Shown here one piece after another: positions 16,464 through 24,885 of a DNA stretch of 64,000 bases. A program made the position numbers and the translations under genes. The DNA is from Micromonospora costi (GTDB taxonomy: Bacteria > Actinomycetota > Actinomycetes > Mycobacteriales > Micromonosporaceae): contig NZ_RBAN01000003.1 of the NCBI RefSeq assembly GCF_003626655.1, forward strand, positions 310,001-374,000, read 5' to 3'. Under the pieces are notes generated by a model. It did not search any database. It was not told the origin of the DNA and saw nothing but the letters and a program-made list of their open reading frames with translations. Every line of letters starts with the position of its first letter. The stretch's first letter is position 1.

Positions 16464-17171
16464 TCAGAAAAGGGTCACTTCCTCCGCGATCGACGGCCGG
16501 GCGAGCGGCACCCGCGCGGTCAGGTGCGGCCCGTCGTTGCGGACGTCGCCGACCGCCGGGCCGACCGGGCGCACCTCCAGCCCGGCCAACCAGTCCGGCG
16601 GAGGCGGGGCGAGCAGCGCCGCCGGATCGTCGGCCGGCGCGAGCCAGGACGCCCACCGCCCGTGCGGCAGGAGCAGCGGCATCCGGTCGTGCACCTCGGC
16701 CAGCTCGCCGACGGCGGCCGTGGTGAGCACGCTGAAGGTGAGCCGGGCGTCCGCCCCCGAGCCCCAGGCCGACCAGATGCCCGCGAAGGCGAGCACCGAG
16801 CCGTCCACCGGGGTCATGTAGTAGGCCTGCCGGCCGGTGGGCGTGCGGACCCACTCGTACCAGCCGTCGGCCGGCACCAGGCAGCGGCGGCGCGCGAAGG
16901 CGCCGGCGTACGCCCGGCTGGTGGCGATGGTCTCGGCGCGGGCGTTGATCATCCGGGCGGCGCCGGCGGCGCTGCGCGCCCAGTGCGGCAGGAACCCCCA
17001 GCGGGCCGCCGACAGGACGCGGTGCCCCTCCGCGCCGAGGCGGACCAGCGGGACCGGGTCGGTGGGCGCCACGTTGTGGTCGGGGGCGAGGCGGCCGTCG
17101 GTCTCGTCGTACGACTCGAACAGCGCGCTCAGCTCGCCCGCACTCCGGGTCGTCGCGTACCTCCCGCACAT
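16464..17171 (-). CDS. SRAP-domain abasic-site processing protein (YedK/HMCES)
   Basis: 235 residues. SOS-response-associated peptidase family: forms a thiazolidine DNA-protein crosslink with abasic sites in single-stranded DNA. The catalytic cysteine is residue 2 (MCGRYA), exposed after removal of Met. The family asparagine (INARAET, about 87), glutamate (GWYEWV) and histidine (HDRMPLLL) are all present. The start is unambiguous because Cys2 must follow Met1. Divergent from aroA across 102 bases, as in the mycobacterial Rv3226c-Rv3227 pair. Confidence 0.93.
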   Translation of the reverse strand: MCGRYATTRSAGELSALFESYDETDGRLAPDHNVAPTDPVPLVRLGAEGHRVLSAARWGFLPHWARSAAGAARMINARAETIATSRAYAGAFARRRCLVPADGWYEWVRTPTGRQAYYMTPVDGSVLAFAGIWSAWGSGADARLTFSVLTTAAVGELAEVHDRMPLLLPHGRWASWLAPADDPAALLAPPPPDWLAGLEVRPVGPAVGDVRNDGPHLTARVPLARPSIAEEVTLF

Positions 17172-17273
17172 GGTGCACACGCTAACGCGCCGCGGGCCCG
17201 CCGGCTGTCCCGGAAACCGGGAGTCCGGGAGGCGGGCGGCGTCGTCGCCCGGCCGGCACGGCAGAATGTAACC

Positions 17274-18575
17274 GTGGGGAATCTGACCGCGACCCGGCCG
17301 CTGGAGCCGTGGACCGCACCGACCGCGTCCGACCCGGTGTCGGTCACGTTGCGCCTGCCGGGGTCGAAGTCGATGACCGCCCGCGCGCTGGTGCTCAGCG
17401 CGCTGGCCAACGGGCCGTCGACGCTGTCCGGGCCGCTGCGCGCGCGGGACACCGAGCTGATGGCCGCCGGCCTGCGCGGCATGGGTGCGCACATGTCGAC
17501 CAGCGACGACGAGCGCTGGCTCGTCCGCCCGCACCGGCTGGTCGGGCCCGCGCACGTCGACGTCGGCCTGGCCGGCACGGTGATGCGCTTCGTACCGCCG
17601 GTGGCCGGCCTGGCCGACGGGCGGATCACCTTCGACGGCGACCCGCACGCCCGGACGCGCCCGCTCGGTCCGCTCATCGGGGCGTTGCGCTCGCTCGGCG
17701 TCCGCATCGACGTCGCCGGCGACGGCAGCCTGCCGCTGACCGTCCAGGGCGCCGGCCGGGTCACCGGCGGTGACGTCGTGATCGACGCCTCCGCCTCCAG
17801 CCAGCTTGTCTCCGGCCTGCTGCTGGCCGCGCCGCGCTTCGACCGGGGGGTCGTGGTCCGGCACGTCGGCCCGCCGGTCCCCTCCGCGCCGCACCTGCGG
17901 ATGACCGTGCAGATGCTGCGGGCCGCGGGCGCGGCCGTCGACGACACCGTCGCGGACCTGTGGGCCGTCGAGCCCGGCCCGCTCGCCGGGCGCGGCTGGG
18001 AGATCGAGCCGGACCTCTCCGGCGCGGTGCCGTTCTTCGCGGCGGCCCTGGTCACCGGCGGGGAGGTCACCCTCCAGGGCTGGCCGCGCAGCAGCGCCCA
18101 GCCCGTCGACCGGCTCCGCGAGCTGCTCCAGCGGATGGGTGGCGAGGTGACCCTCTCCACCGCCGGGTTGACCGTCCGGGGCACCGGCGTGGTGCACGGG
18201 CTGGACGCCGACCTGTCCGACGTCAGCGAGCTAACCCCGGCGCTCACGGCGCTGGCCATGCTGGCCGACTCGCCGTCCCGGTTCACCGGGGTGGCGCACA
18301 TCCGCGGTCACGAGACCGACCGCATCGCGGCCCTCGCGCGCGAGTTCACGGCGCTGGGCGCCGACCTCACCGAGAGCCGCGACGGGCTGGAGATCCGGCC
18401 GCGCCCGCTGCGGGGCGGGGAGTTCCGGACGTACGCCGACCACCGGATGGCGCACGCCGCGGCGGTGGCCGGGCTGGCCGTGCCGGGCATCGAGGTCGAC
18501 GACGTCACCTGCACCTCGAAGACCATGCCCGAGTTTCCGGCACTATGGTCGGCGATGGTGACCGGCAAGAGCTGA
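17274..18575 (+). CDS. aroA: 3-phosphoshikimate 1-carboxyvinyltransferase (EPSP synthase)
   Basis: 433 residues; sixth step of the shikimate pathway, joining PEP and shikimate-3-phosphate. Visible motifs: LPGSKSMTARALV (PEP/S3P site), GLAGTVMRF, DGDPHARTRPLGPL, RGHETDRI and YADHRMAHA. In LAGTVMRF the usual 'LGNAGT' loop is reduced, as in other actinobacterial enzymes. GTG start at 17274 (MGNLTATRP). rsgA follows 18 bases after the stop, so the genes are probably cotranscribed. Confidence 0.95.
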   Translation: MGNLTATRPLEPWTAPTASDPVSVTLRLPGSKSMTARALVLSALANGPSTLSGPLRARDTELMAAGLRGMGAHMSTSDDERWLVRPHRLVGPAHVDVGLAGTVMRFVPPVAGLADGRITFDGDPHARTRPLGPLIGALRSLGVRIDVAGDGSLPLTVQGAGRVTGGDVVIDASASSQLVSGLLLAAPRFDRGVVVRHVGPPVPSAPHLRMTVQMLRAAGAAVDDTVADLWAVEPGPLAGRGWEIEPDLSGAVPFFAAALVTGGEVTLQGWPRSSAQPVDRLRELLQRMGGEVTLSTAGLTVRGTGVVHGLDADLSDVSELTPALTALAMLADSPSRFTGVAHIRGHETDRIAALAREFTALGADLTESRDGLEIRPRPLRGGEFRTYADHRMAHAAAVAGLAVPGIEVDDVTCTSKTMPEFPALWSAMVTGKS

Positions 18576-18593
18576 GGCGACGGAGGGACGGTC

Positions 18594-19682
18594 CTGGCGA
18601 CCAGACGGCGGGAGTACGACGAGGACGACGTACGGGTCCGGCCCGGGAAGTCCTCGCGTCCACGTACCCGCACCCGTCCCCGGCACGCCGACGCGGTCGA
18701 GGGCTTCGTCGTCGCCGTGGACCGGGGCCGCTACACCTGCGTGCTGCCCGACTCCGGGCCCGAGGTCCCCGCCGTCACGGCCATGCGCGCCCGGGAACTG
18801 GGGCGCAAGTCGGTGGTCGTGGGCGACCGGGTGGGCCTTGTGGGCGACACGTCGGGCGCGCCGGGCGCGCTGGCCCGGATCGTCCGGATCGCGGAACGGC
18901 GTTCGGTGCTGCGCCGCACGGCCGAGGACGACGCCACGACCGCCGAGGGGCGGCTGGAGCGCGTCGTGGTGGCCAACGCCGACCAGCTGGTGATCGTCAG
19001 CGCGCTGGCCGACCCGCCGCCGCGCACCGGGTTCATCGACCGCTGCCTGGTGGCCGCGTACGACGCCGACGTCGAGCCGCTGCTCTGCCTCACCAAGGCC
19101 GACCTCGCGGGGCCGGAGGCGGTGCTCGACTACTACGCCGAGCTGGAACTGCCGTACGTGCTCATCCGTCCGAATTCGGAGCTGGACGCGCTGCGGGCGT
19201 TGCTCGCCGGGCGGATCTCGGTGCTCGTGGGGCACTCCGGCGTGGGCAAGTCGACCCTGGTGAACCGCCTGGTCCCGGAGGCCGCTCGGGCGGTCGGCAC
19301 CGTCAGCGCGATCGGCCGCGGGCGGCACACCTCGACCAGCGCGGTGGCGCTGCGGCTGCCACCCGCGTCGGGCGGGGCCGACCCGGCCGCCGAGGGCTGG
19401 ATCATCGACACGCCCGGCGTCCGCAGCTTCGGGCTGGCGCACGTCTCGGCCGACAGCCTGCTGCACGGCTTCCCCGACCTGGTGGAGGGGACGGTCGACT
19501 GCCCCGCGAACTGCCCGCACACGGCCGACGAGGCGGACTGCGGGCTGGACGCCTGGGTCGCGGCCGGCAAGGCCGACCCGCGCCGGCTCGCGTCGTACCG
19601 CCGGCTGCTGGCCTCCCGGGCCGGCGAGACCGACCCCCGCGGCGAGCCGGACCAGCGCGGCGAGCCGCCCGTCGTCGGGTGA
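18594..19682 (+). CDS. rsgA: ribosome small-subunit GTPase RsgA, probable CTG start
   Basis: 362 residues from the proposed start; late 30S maturation GTPase. Circularly permuted GTPase motifs are present: LTKAD (G4), GHSGVGKSTLVNRL (G1), DTPGVRSFG (G3), and a C-terminal zinc site with cysteines in DCPANCPHTADEADCGL. The nearest ATG/GTG/TTG start (GTG 18717) would cut off the conserved basic N-terminus TRRREYDEDDVRVRPGKS. The frame is open back to aroA with a single plausible initiator, CTG at 18594, with GGAGGG seven bases upstream. The N-terminal sequence matches what I recall of other actinobacterial RsgA proteins. Confidence 0.88.
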   Translation: MATRRREYDEDDVRVRPGKSSRPRTRTRPRHADAVEGFVVAVDRGRYTCVLPDSGPEVPAVTAMRARELGRKSVVVGDRVGLVGDTSGAPGALARIVRIAERRSVLRRTAEDDATTAEGRLERVVVANADQLVIVSALADPPPRTGFIDRCLVAAYDADVEPLLCLTKADLAGPEAVLDYYAELELPYVLIRPNSELDALRALLAGRISVLVGHSGVGKSTLVNRLVPEAARAVGTVSAIGRGRHTSTSAVALRLPPASGGADPAAEGWIIDTPGVRSFGLAHVSADSLLHGFPDLVEGTVDCPANCPHTADEADCGLDAWVAAGKADPRRLASYRRLLASRAGETDPRGEPDQRGEPPVVG

Positions 19683-19710
19683 GCCGGCCCGGGTCGGCTA
19701 GGTTGCCGGC

Positions 19711-20529
19711 ATGACCGGGTACGCCGACGACCTCGCCCTCGCCCACACCCTCGCGGACGCCGCGGACGCCGTGTCGACGGCCCGGTTCCGGGCGCTCGAC
19801 CTCCGGGTCGAGTCGAAGCCGGACCTCACCCCGGTCTCCGACGCGGACACGGCGGTCGAGCGGGAGATCCGCGCGCTGCTGGCCGAGCACCGCCCGGCCG
19901 ACGGGCTGCTCGGCGAGGAGTACGGCGCCCAGCCGGCGACCGGTCCGGGCGGCCGGCGCTGGGTGATCGACCCGATCGACGGCACCAAGAACTTCGTCCG
20001 TGGCGTGCCCGTCTGGGCCACCCTGATCGCCCTGCTCGAGGGGGACCGGCCGGTGCTCGGCGTGGTCTCCGCACCGGCGCTGGGCCGCCGCTGGTGGGCG
20101 GCGGAGGGCGCGGGCGCGTGGGCGGGGCCGGACCGTACGGCCGGCGAGCCGATCCACGTCTCGGCGGTGCACCGGCTCGCCGACGCCAGCTTCTGCTACT
20201 CGTCGCTCGGCGGATGGGAGGACGGCGGACGCCTCGACGCGATGCTCGGCCTCATGCGGGACTGCTGGCGCAGCCGGGCGTACGGCGATTTCTACGGCTA
20301 CATGCTGCTGGCCGAGGGAGCACTGGACGTGATGGTGGAACCGGAGCTGTCGCTCTGGGACGTCGCCGCCCTGGTGCCGATCGTGACCGAGGCGGGCGGC
20401 ACGATCACGGACCTGACCGGCGCAAACTCCCCCGCGGGCGGCCCCGGCACCGAGCACAGCGCGGTCGCGACCAACGGCCCGCTGCACGCCGACATCCTGG
20501 CCCGGCTCGCTCGGCCAGCCGAGCGCTGA
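19711..20529 (+). CDS. hisN: histidinol-phosphatase, inositol-monophosphatase family
   Basis: 272 residues. Mg2+-dependent phosphatase with the family metal sites GEEYG (about 69), WVIDPIDGTKNF (about 90-101) and LWDVAALVPIVTEAGG (about 218). Orthologous position (after aroA and rsgA) and length match HisN of Streptomyces and Mycobacterium, which removes phosphate from histidinol phosphate. ATG start at 19711, 28 bases after rsgA. Without that context the sequence could equally be called an inositol-1-phosphatase. Confidence 0.88.
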   Translation: MTGYADDLALAHTLADAADAVSTARFRALDLRVESKPDLTPVSDADTAVEREIRALLAEHRPADGLLGEEYGAQPATGPGGRRWVIDPIDGTKNFVRGVPVWATLIALLEGDRPVLGVVSAPALGRRWWAAEGAGAWAGPDRTAGEPIHVSAVHRLADASFCYSSLGGWEDGGRLDAMLGLMRDCWRSRAYGDFYGYMLLAEGALDVMVEPELSLWDVAALVPIVTEAGGTITDLTGANSPAGGPGTEHSAVATNGPLHADILARLARPAER

Positions 20530-20556
20530 CCCTCACCGAGCCTCTATCCTCGCCAG

Positions 20557-21447
20557 GTGGTCTCCTCCGGCTGGTGCTTCCTCGCGGCCATGATCGTCGC
20601 GTACGGCGTGGCCAACCTGCTCCAGTCGGTGGCCGCCGCCCGCACCACGGTGCACCACTCGTTCGACCCCGGGCTGCTGCTGCGGCTCGCCGGCCACCGC
20701 ACCTACCTGGTGGGGGTGGTCTGCCAGCTCGGCGGTTTCCTGCTGGCCTTCCTCGCGCGGCGGGACCTACCACTGTTCCTCGTGCAGTCGAGCGTGGCGG
20801 CCGGGCTCGGGGTGACCGCCATTCTCGGCGTGGTCGTGCTGAAGTGGCGGCTGCCGGTCGCCGAGGTGGCGCTGCTGGCGCTGCTCTTCGCCGGCATCAG
20901 CGCGCTGGTGCTGGCCGCCCGGCCGGCGCCGTCGAAGCAGCTCGGCCCGGGTGGCCTCATCGCCCTGCTGCTGGTGCTCGCGCTCATCGCGGTGCTCGGC
21001 GTCTTCGCCGTCCGCCTGCACGGGGCGCCCGGCTCGGTCGCGCTCGGCTCGCTGGCCGGGCTGGCGTTCTCCGCCGCCGCCGTGGCCGCCCGCCCGCTCG
21101 CCTCCACGCCGTCGGCGGAGGCGTTCGCCCGCAACCCGCTGCTCTACCTCCTGGTCGCGCACTCGATCGTCGGGCAGCTGCTGCTCGGCCTCGCCATGCA
21201 GCGCGGGTCGACCACGGCGGCGGTCGCGGCGATGGACGCCGCCGGCGCCGTGCCCGCGGCGATCGTGGGGCTGCTGCTGCTCAACGACAAGATCTGGCCC
21301 GGCCGGGAGTGGCTGGCGGGCGCCGGTTTCCTGATCACGCTGGCCGCCGTGATCGGCCTGACCCGGTACGCCCAGCCGCAGCACCAGCAGACGACACCCC
21401 GGGGACGCCGCGACCGCGCGATGGTCGGCGCCGCGAGGCCGGGCTGA
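20557..21447 (+). CDS. DMT-superfamily-like multi-spanning membrane protein
   Basis: 296 residues with about nine to ten hydrophobic segments, in two repeats, and a short basic C-terminal tail. The two-repeat pattern and motifs such as LLLLNDKIWPGREWLAGAGF near the end resemble EamA/DMT metabolite exporters. Substrate unknown. GTG at 20557; 27 bases after hisN, so likely in the same transcript. Confidence 0.72.
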   Translation: MVSSGWCFLAAMIVAYGVANLLQSVAAARTTVHHSFDPGLLLRLAGHRTYLVGVVCQLGGFLLAFLARRDLPLFLVQSSVAAGLGVTAILGVVVLKWRLPVAEVALLALLFAGISALVLAARPAPSKQLGPGGLIALLLVLALIAVLGVFAVRLHGAPGSVALGSLAGLAFSAAAVAARPLASTPSAEAFARNPLLYLLVAHSIVGQLLLGLAMQRGSTTAAVAAMDAAGAVPAAIVGLLLLNDKIWPGREWLAGAGFLITLAAVIGLTRYAQPQHQQTTPRGRRDRAMVGAARPG

Positions 21448-21477
21448 CGGCGCGCGACCGCCCCCCGGCGACGCCGA

Positions 21478-21506
21478 GGGCCCTGACCGGCCCGCATTCA
21501 GGGCCC
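21478..21506. terminator. hairpin between convergent DMT and GT4 genes
   Basis: Perfect 9-base-pair stem GGGCCCTGA/TCAGGGCCC (21478-21486 with 21498-21506) and 11-base loop, 16 bases from the GT4 stop. Confidence 0.65.
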
Positions 21507-21522
21507 GACCGGCCGGCGCTGC

Positions 21523-22722
21523 TCAGGCCTCGACCGGCCGGCGTCGGCGGACGACCCGCTCGTAGAGGCGCTCCAGCGCGCCGGCGGTCCGTTCCCACGT
21601 GTAGCTGCACCGCACCCGGTCCACCGCCGCATGGCCGTACGCGAACCGCCCCGCGTTGTCGGCGAGCAGCCGGCGCAGTGTCACGCCGAGGGTGCGCACG
21701 TCGCCCGGCGGCACCAGCCGCCCGGTGACCTCGTCCACCACGGCGTCGGCGATCCCGCCCATGGCGTAGCCGACCACCGGCACGCCGCAGGCCATCGCCT
21801 CCAGCGACACCCGCCCCGCCGACGAGTAGTGCGGGGTGCAGGCGACCACGTCGGCCGACCGGTACCAGGTGGCCATCTGGTCGTGCGGCACGGCGCCCAC
21901 GAGGCGCACCTGCTCGCCGACCCCGCTGCGCTCGGCCAGCTCGCGCAGCCGCCGCGCCTCGGCGTGGGTGTCGAGCTGCTCGACGGGCGGGCCGCCCGCG
22001 ATCACCAGCTCGGCGTCGCCCACCAGCCGCATGGCCTGGATGAGGTCCTCCTGGCCGTGCCCCGGCGACAGGCCGCCCACGGAGAGGATCCGGGGCCGCT
22101 GGTCGCGCGGCGCCGCCTCGCCGTCGGGGTGGAACTGCTCGACGTCGACCCCGGTGGGCACCATCGCCACCGAACTGCGTTGCAGTCCCATCCGGGTGAG
22201 TTCGTCGACCTCGTCGTTGCACTGCGCCACCGCGATGTCCACCGCGCGGGTCAGCGCCCGCTCCAGCGGGATGCGCTCCCCCGGGCCGTCGTACGCCCGG
22301 CCGAGGTGGCGCAGCTGCTCGATGCCGAGCGAGTGGAAGGTCTGCACGACGGGGATGTCGGTCTCCCGGACGGCGTGCGCCGCGGCGAGCCCACCGACCC
22401 AGTAGTGCCCGTGCACCACCTCCGGGCGCCAGTCGCCGGCCCAGCGGTCGGTGAGCCAGCCGCCGAACTCCGCCACGTGCGGGATCAGCTCGGCGGTGGG
22501 CAGCGGCGCGGCCGGTCCCACGGGTACGCGTTCCACCCGGTAGCCGTCGACCTCGAACGTCTCCGGCAGCCCGGCGCCGTCCCGGCGCTCGTAGACCCGG
22601 ACGTCATGGCCTCGTCCGGCCAGTTCGGCAGCGACCCGTGCGATGTGCTGGTGCGTGCCGACGGTCGGGCCGTCGGTCGTCCTGGACGGGCCGGCGTGCG
22701 CGCAGACGAGGCCGACGCGCAT
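21523..22722 (-). CDS. glycosyltransferase family 4 (GT-B fold)
   Basis: 399 residues. N-terminal Rossmann region begins MRVGLVCAHAGPS; the C-terminal nucleotide-sugar domain has the GT4 retaining motif with E-x7-E in SSAGRVSLEAMACGVPVVG. An alternative-looking TPHYSSAGRV occupies the usual PSxxEGFG position. The protein is cytosolic and may act on phosphatidylinositol, trehalose or capsule precursors; none can be chosen. GGAGGTGACCC before the ATG at 22722 makes the start secure. The gene stands alone. Confidence 0.85.
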   Translation of the reverse strand: MRVGLVCAHAGPSRTTDGPTVGTHQHIARVAAELAGRGHDVRVYERRDGAGLPETFEVDGYRVERVPVGPAAPLPTAELIPHVAEFGGWLTDRWAGDWRPEVVHGHYWVGGLAAAHAVRETDIPVVQTFHSLGIEQLRHLGRAYDGPGERIPLERALTRAVDIAVAQCNDEVDELTRMGLQRSSVAMVPTGVDVEQFHPDGEAAPRDQRPRILSVGGLSPGHGQEDLIQAMRLVGDAELVIAGGPPVEQLDTHAEARRLRELAERSGVGEQVRLVGAVPHDQMATWYRSADVVACTPHYSSAGRVSLEAMACGVPVVGYAMGGIADAVVDEVTGRLVPPGDVRTLGVTLRRLLADNAGRFAYGHAAVDRVRCSYTWERTAGALERLYERVVRRRRPVEA

Positions 22723-22951
22723 GGGTCACCTCCATGCGGTTTCCTTGGTGGTCCTCCCGGTCAGAGGGTCCCATTAACCACGGGCCCAGAAGCCGAAACC
22801 TGGCAGATCGGGAAGAGCCACGCGAGTGCCCCGGACACTTCCGCCACGACAAGCATCAGGCGTACCGGAAACATCCTCCGATGATCACGGTCCGTGGTGA
22901 TCTGGCGGGTTCGGCGGCATGACCCACCCCGGCCGGGGGTACGGGCGAGGA
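22723..22951. promoter_or_regulatory. divergent promoter region with a GATCAC dyad
   Basis: 229 bases between the GT4 and SDR genes. A dyad GATCAC (22883-22888) and GTGATC (22897-22902), perfect over 6 bases and separated by 8, lies 50 bases upstream of the SDR start and could be an operator. Nothing else is recognisable. Confidence 0.35.
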
Positions 22952-23953
22952 ATGCCTCTCACCCGCAGCCTCGATGACGCCACCGTGGTGATCACCGGCG
23001 CCTCAAGCGGCATCGGCGCCGCCACCGCGTACGCGCTGGCCCGCCGGGGAGCCGCGATCGTGCTCGCGGCGCGGAGCGAGCCGGCGCTGACCCAGGTGGC
23101 CCAACGCTGCCGCGCACTGGGCGGCCGGGCGCTGGTCGTGCCCACCGACGTCACCGACGCGGACTCGGTGCAGCGGCTGGCCGACCGGGCGGCGGCCGAG
23201 TTCGGCCACGTGGACGGCTGGATCAACAACGCCGCCGTGGGCGCCGTGGGGCTCTTCGACGAGATCCCGGTGGCCGAGTTCCGCCGGGTGCTGGAGGTCA
23301 GCCTGCTCGGCGCGGTGCACGGCCTGCGGGCCGCGCTGCCCCATCTCAGCGCCGCCGGGGGCGGCGTCGTGGTCAACAACGCCTCCGTGCTGGCCGAGGT
23401 GGCGATGCCGTACCAGTCGCCGTACAACGCCGCCAAGCACGGCCTGCGGGGCCTGGCCGACACGGTCCGCCAGGAACTGCGGGTGACGGGCCGGGGCAAC
23501 ATCTCCATCTGCACCGTGCTGCCCGCCACCATCGACACCCCCTTCTTCCGGAAGGAGGCGAACCACAGCGGGCGCGAGGTGCTGCCACCACCACCGGTCT
23601 ACCCGCCGGAGACGGTGGCGGCGACCATCGTCCGGCTGCTGCGCCGGCCGCGCCGCGAGGCGTACGCGGGTGGCGCGGCGCGGCTGATGGGCCTCCAGTG
23701 GCGGTTGGCGCCGGCGCTCGGCGAGCGCCTCCTCGGCTGGTACGCGCACCGCACGCAGTTCGGGCCGGGTTCCCGCGCGGACAGTTCCGGGAACGTGTTC
23801 CGGGGCGGTGCGGAGGCCCGGCGCGAGGGCGGCTGGCACGGCCGGCGTCGGCAGCTCGTACGGATGACGGCCGCGTTCGGCCTTGCCGCCGCCGGGACCG
23901 CGGTCGGGACGATGGCCGCGCGGACGCGTCGGGCCCGAACGGAACGGTCATGA
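22952..23953 (+). CDS. short-chain dehydrogenase/reductase with C-terminal extension
   Basis: 333 residues. Classical SDR domain: cofactor loop TGASSGIGAATA, NNAAVG, and active-site N-S-Y-K residues with YNAAKHG. After about residue 250 comes an extra part with a WRLAPALGERLLGWYAHRTQF segment, then a final hydrophobic stretch (MTAAFGLAAAGTAVGTMAA) close to the C-terminus that may anchor it to the membrane. Two starts are possible, ATG 22919 or 22952; the second has GCGAGGA directly before it and fits the domain edge. Substrate unknown. Confidence 0.85.
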   Translation: MPLTRSLDDATVVITGASSGIGAATAYALARRGAAIVLAARSEPALTQVAQRCRALGGRALVVPTDVTDADSVQRLADRAAAEFGHVDGWINNAAVGAVGLFDEIPVAEFRRVLEVSLLGAVHGLRAALPHLSAAGGGVVVNNASVLAEVAMPYQSPYNAAKHGLRGLADTVRQELRVTGRGNISICTVLPATIDTPFFRKEANHSGREVLPPPPVYPPETVAATIVRLLRRPRREAYAGGAARLMGLQWRLAPALGERLLGWYAHRTQFGPGSRADSSGNVFRGGAEARREGGWHGRRRQLVRMTAAFGLAAAGTAVGTMAARTRRARTERS

Positions 23954-24753
23954 ACCGGACCGACCGGCCGGATGCGCGGACGGCCAGCGGCGGGCAGAAT
24001 GAAGCGATCATGCCAACGGACGTGCGCTGCCTGGTGGAGGTGGACGAGTCCTCCGCCGTGGTCCGGATCACCGGAGTGCTGGAGCCGTCCGACACGGCCG
24101 CCGTGCGCGACGCGCTGCTCGCCCGGATCTGGGCGCGTCCCGGCCCCGTGGTGGTGGACCTGACCGGCCTTCGGGTCAGCGAGCCGGCCGTCCGCGCTGT
24201 CTTCGCCGACGTGCAGCGCGAGGTGGCGGACTGGCCGGCCGCGGCGCTGCTGGTCTGCGACCCCGTCGTCGGCGCGGCCCCCCGGTCCGACCCGGCGCTG
24301 GCCGGGGTGGCGGTCCTGCCCAGTCTGGACGCGGCGCTGGCGGCGCTCGCGGAGTCCCCGATGGCGGCCGTGCTCACCGCCGACCTTCCTCCGGTGCTGG
24401 GTGCCGCGCGGGAGGCCCGGGAGATGGTCGCCGACGGCTGCCGGCGCTGGGGGGTGCCGGCGCTCGCCGAGGCCGGCGGTATCGCGATCACCGAGATGGT
24501 CAACAACGTGGTGGCCCACGCGGGTACGCCGATGACCGTGCGGCTCGCTCCGGTGGGCGAGACGCTGCACCTGGCCGTCCGGGACCACTCGGCACGGCAG
24601 CCCGCGTTCGCCGGGCCGGCTCCGGTGAACTCGCCCGGCGGCCGGGGTCTGCTGCTCATCGACATGGTCGCCCGGCGCTGGGGCAGCAGCCCGGTCCCGG
24701 ACGGCAAGGTCGTCTGGTGCGTCCTAGACCCAGAAGACCAACCCAAGCCCTAG
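23950..24753 (+). CDS. STAS-HATPase fusion protein (anti-anti-sigma plus anti-sigma-like)
   Basis: 267 residues. The first 110 resemble a STAS domain (VVRITGVLEPSDTAAVRDALL, then VVVDLTGLRVSEPAVRAVF). The second half is an RsbW-type HATPase: N-box ITEMVNNVVAHAGTPM, degenerate G1 VRDHSARQP and G2 GGRGLLLIDMVARRWG. The usual STAS phosphorylation site is not obvious. Its ATG overlaps the SDR stop (ATGA), implying coupling; ATG at 24010 is an alternative. Fusion of both partner types in one chain suggests intramolecular control of a partner-switching pathway, which is inference. Confidence 0.75.
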   Translation: MNRTDRPDARTASGGQNEAIMPTDVRCLVEVDESSAVVRITGVLEPSDTAAVRDALLARIWARPGPVVVDLTGLRVSEPAVRAVFADVQREVADWPAAALLVCDPVVGAAPRSDPALAGVAVLPSLDAALAALAESPMAAVLTADLPPVLGAAREAREMVADGCRRWGVPALAEAGGIAITEMVNNVVAHAGTPMTVRLAPVGETLHLAVRDHSARQPAFAGPAPVNSPGGRGLLLIDMVARRWGSSPVPDGKVVWCVLDPEDQPKP

Positions 24754-24786
24754 CCCACCACCCGGCCCCACCCACCCACCCCCGCG

Positions 24787-24861
24787 GTCGATCATGCAGT
24801 CATGGTGGGGGTTATGGGGCGGTTAGCGGCTTTTGAGGGGCACCACAACTGCATGATCGAC
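24787..24861. repeat. GATC-bounded intergenic hairpin, copy 2
   Basis: Left arm GTCGATCATGCAGTCATGGTG (24787-24807, 21 bases; inner 19 quoted positions matter) pairs with 24841-24861, 19 of 21 positions matching, around a 33-base G-rich loop. Located between two same-strand genes, 33 bases after one stop and 25 before the next start. Confidence 0.72.
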
Positions 24862-24885
24862 GGGTCGAGTGGGTAGAGATCCGTC

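Noticed and set aside
18717..19682. rsgA starting at GTG 18717
   Set aside because: It would remove a conserved basic N-terminal segment that is in frame upstream with a ribosome site.
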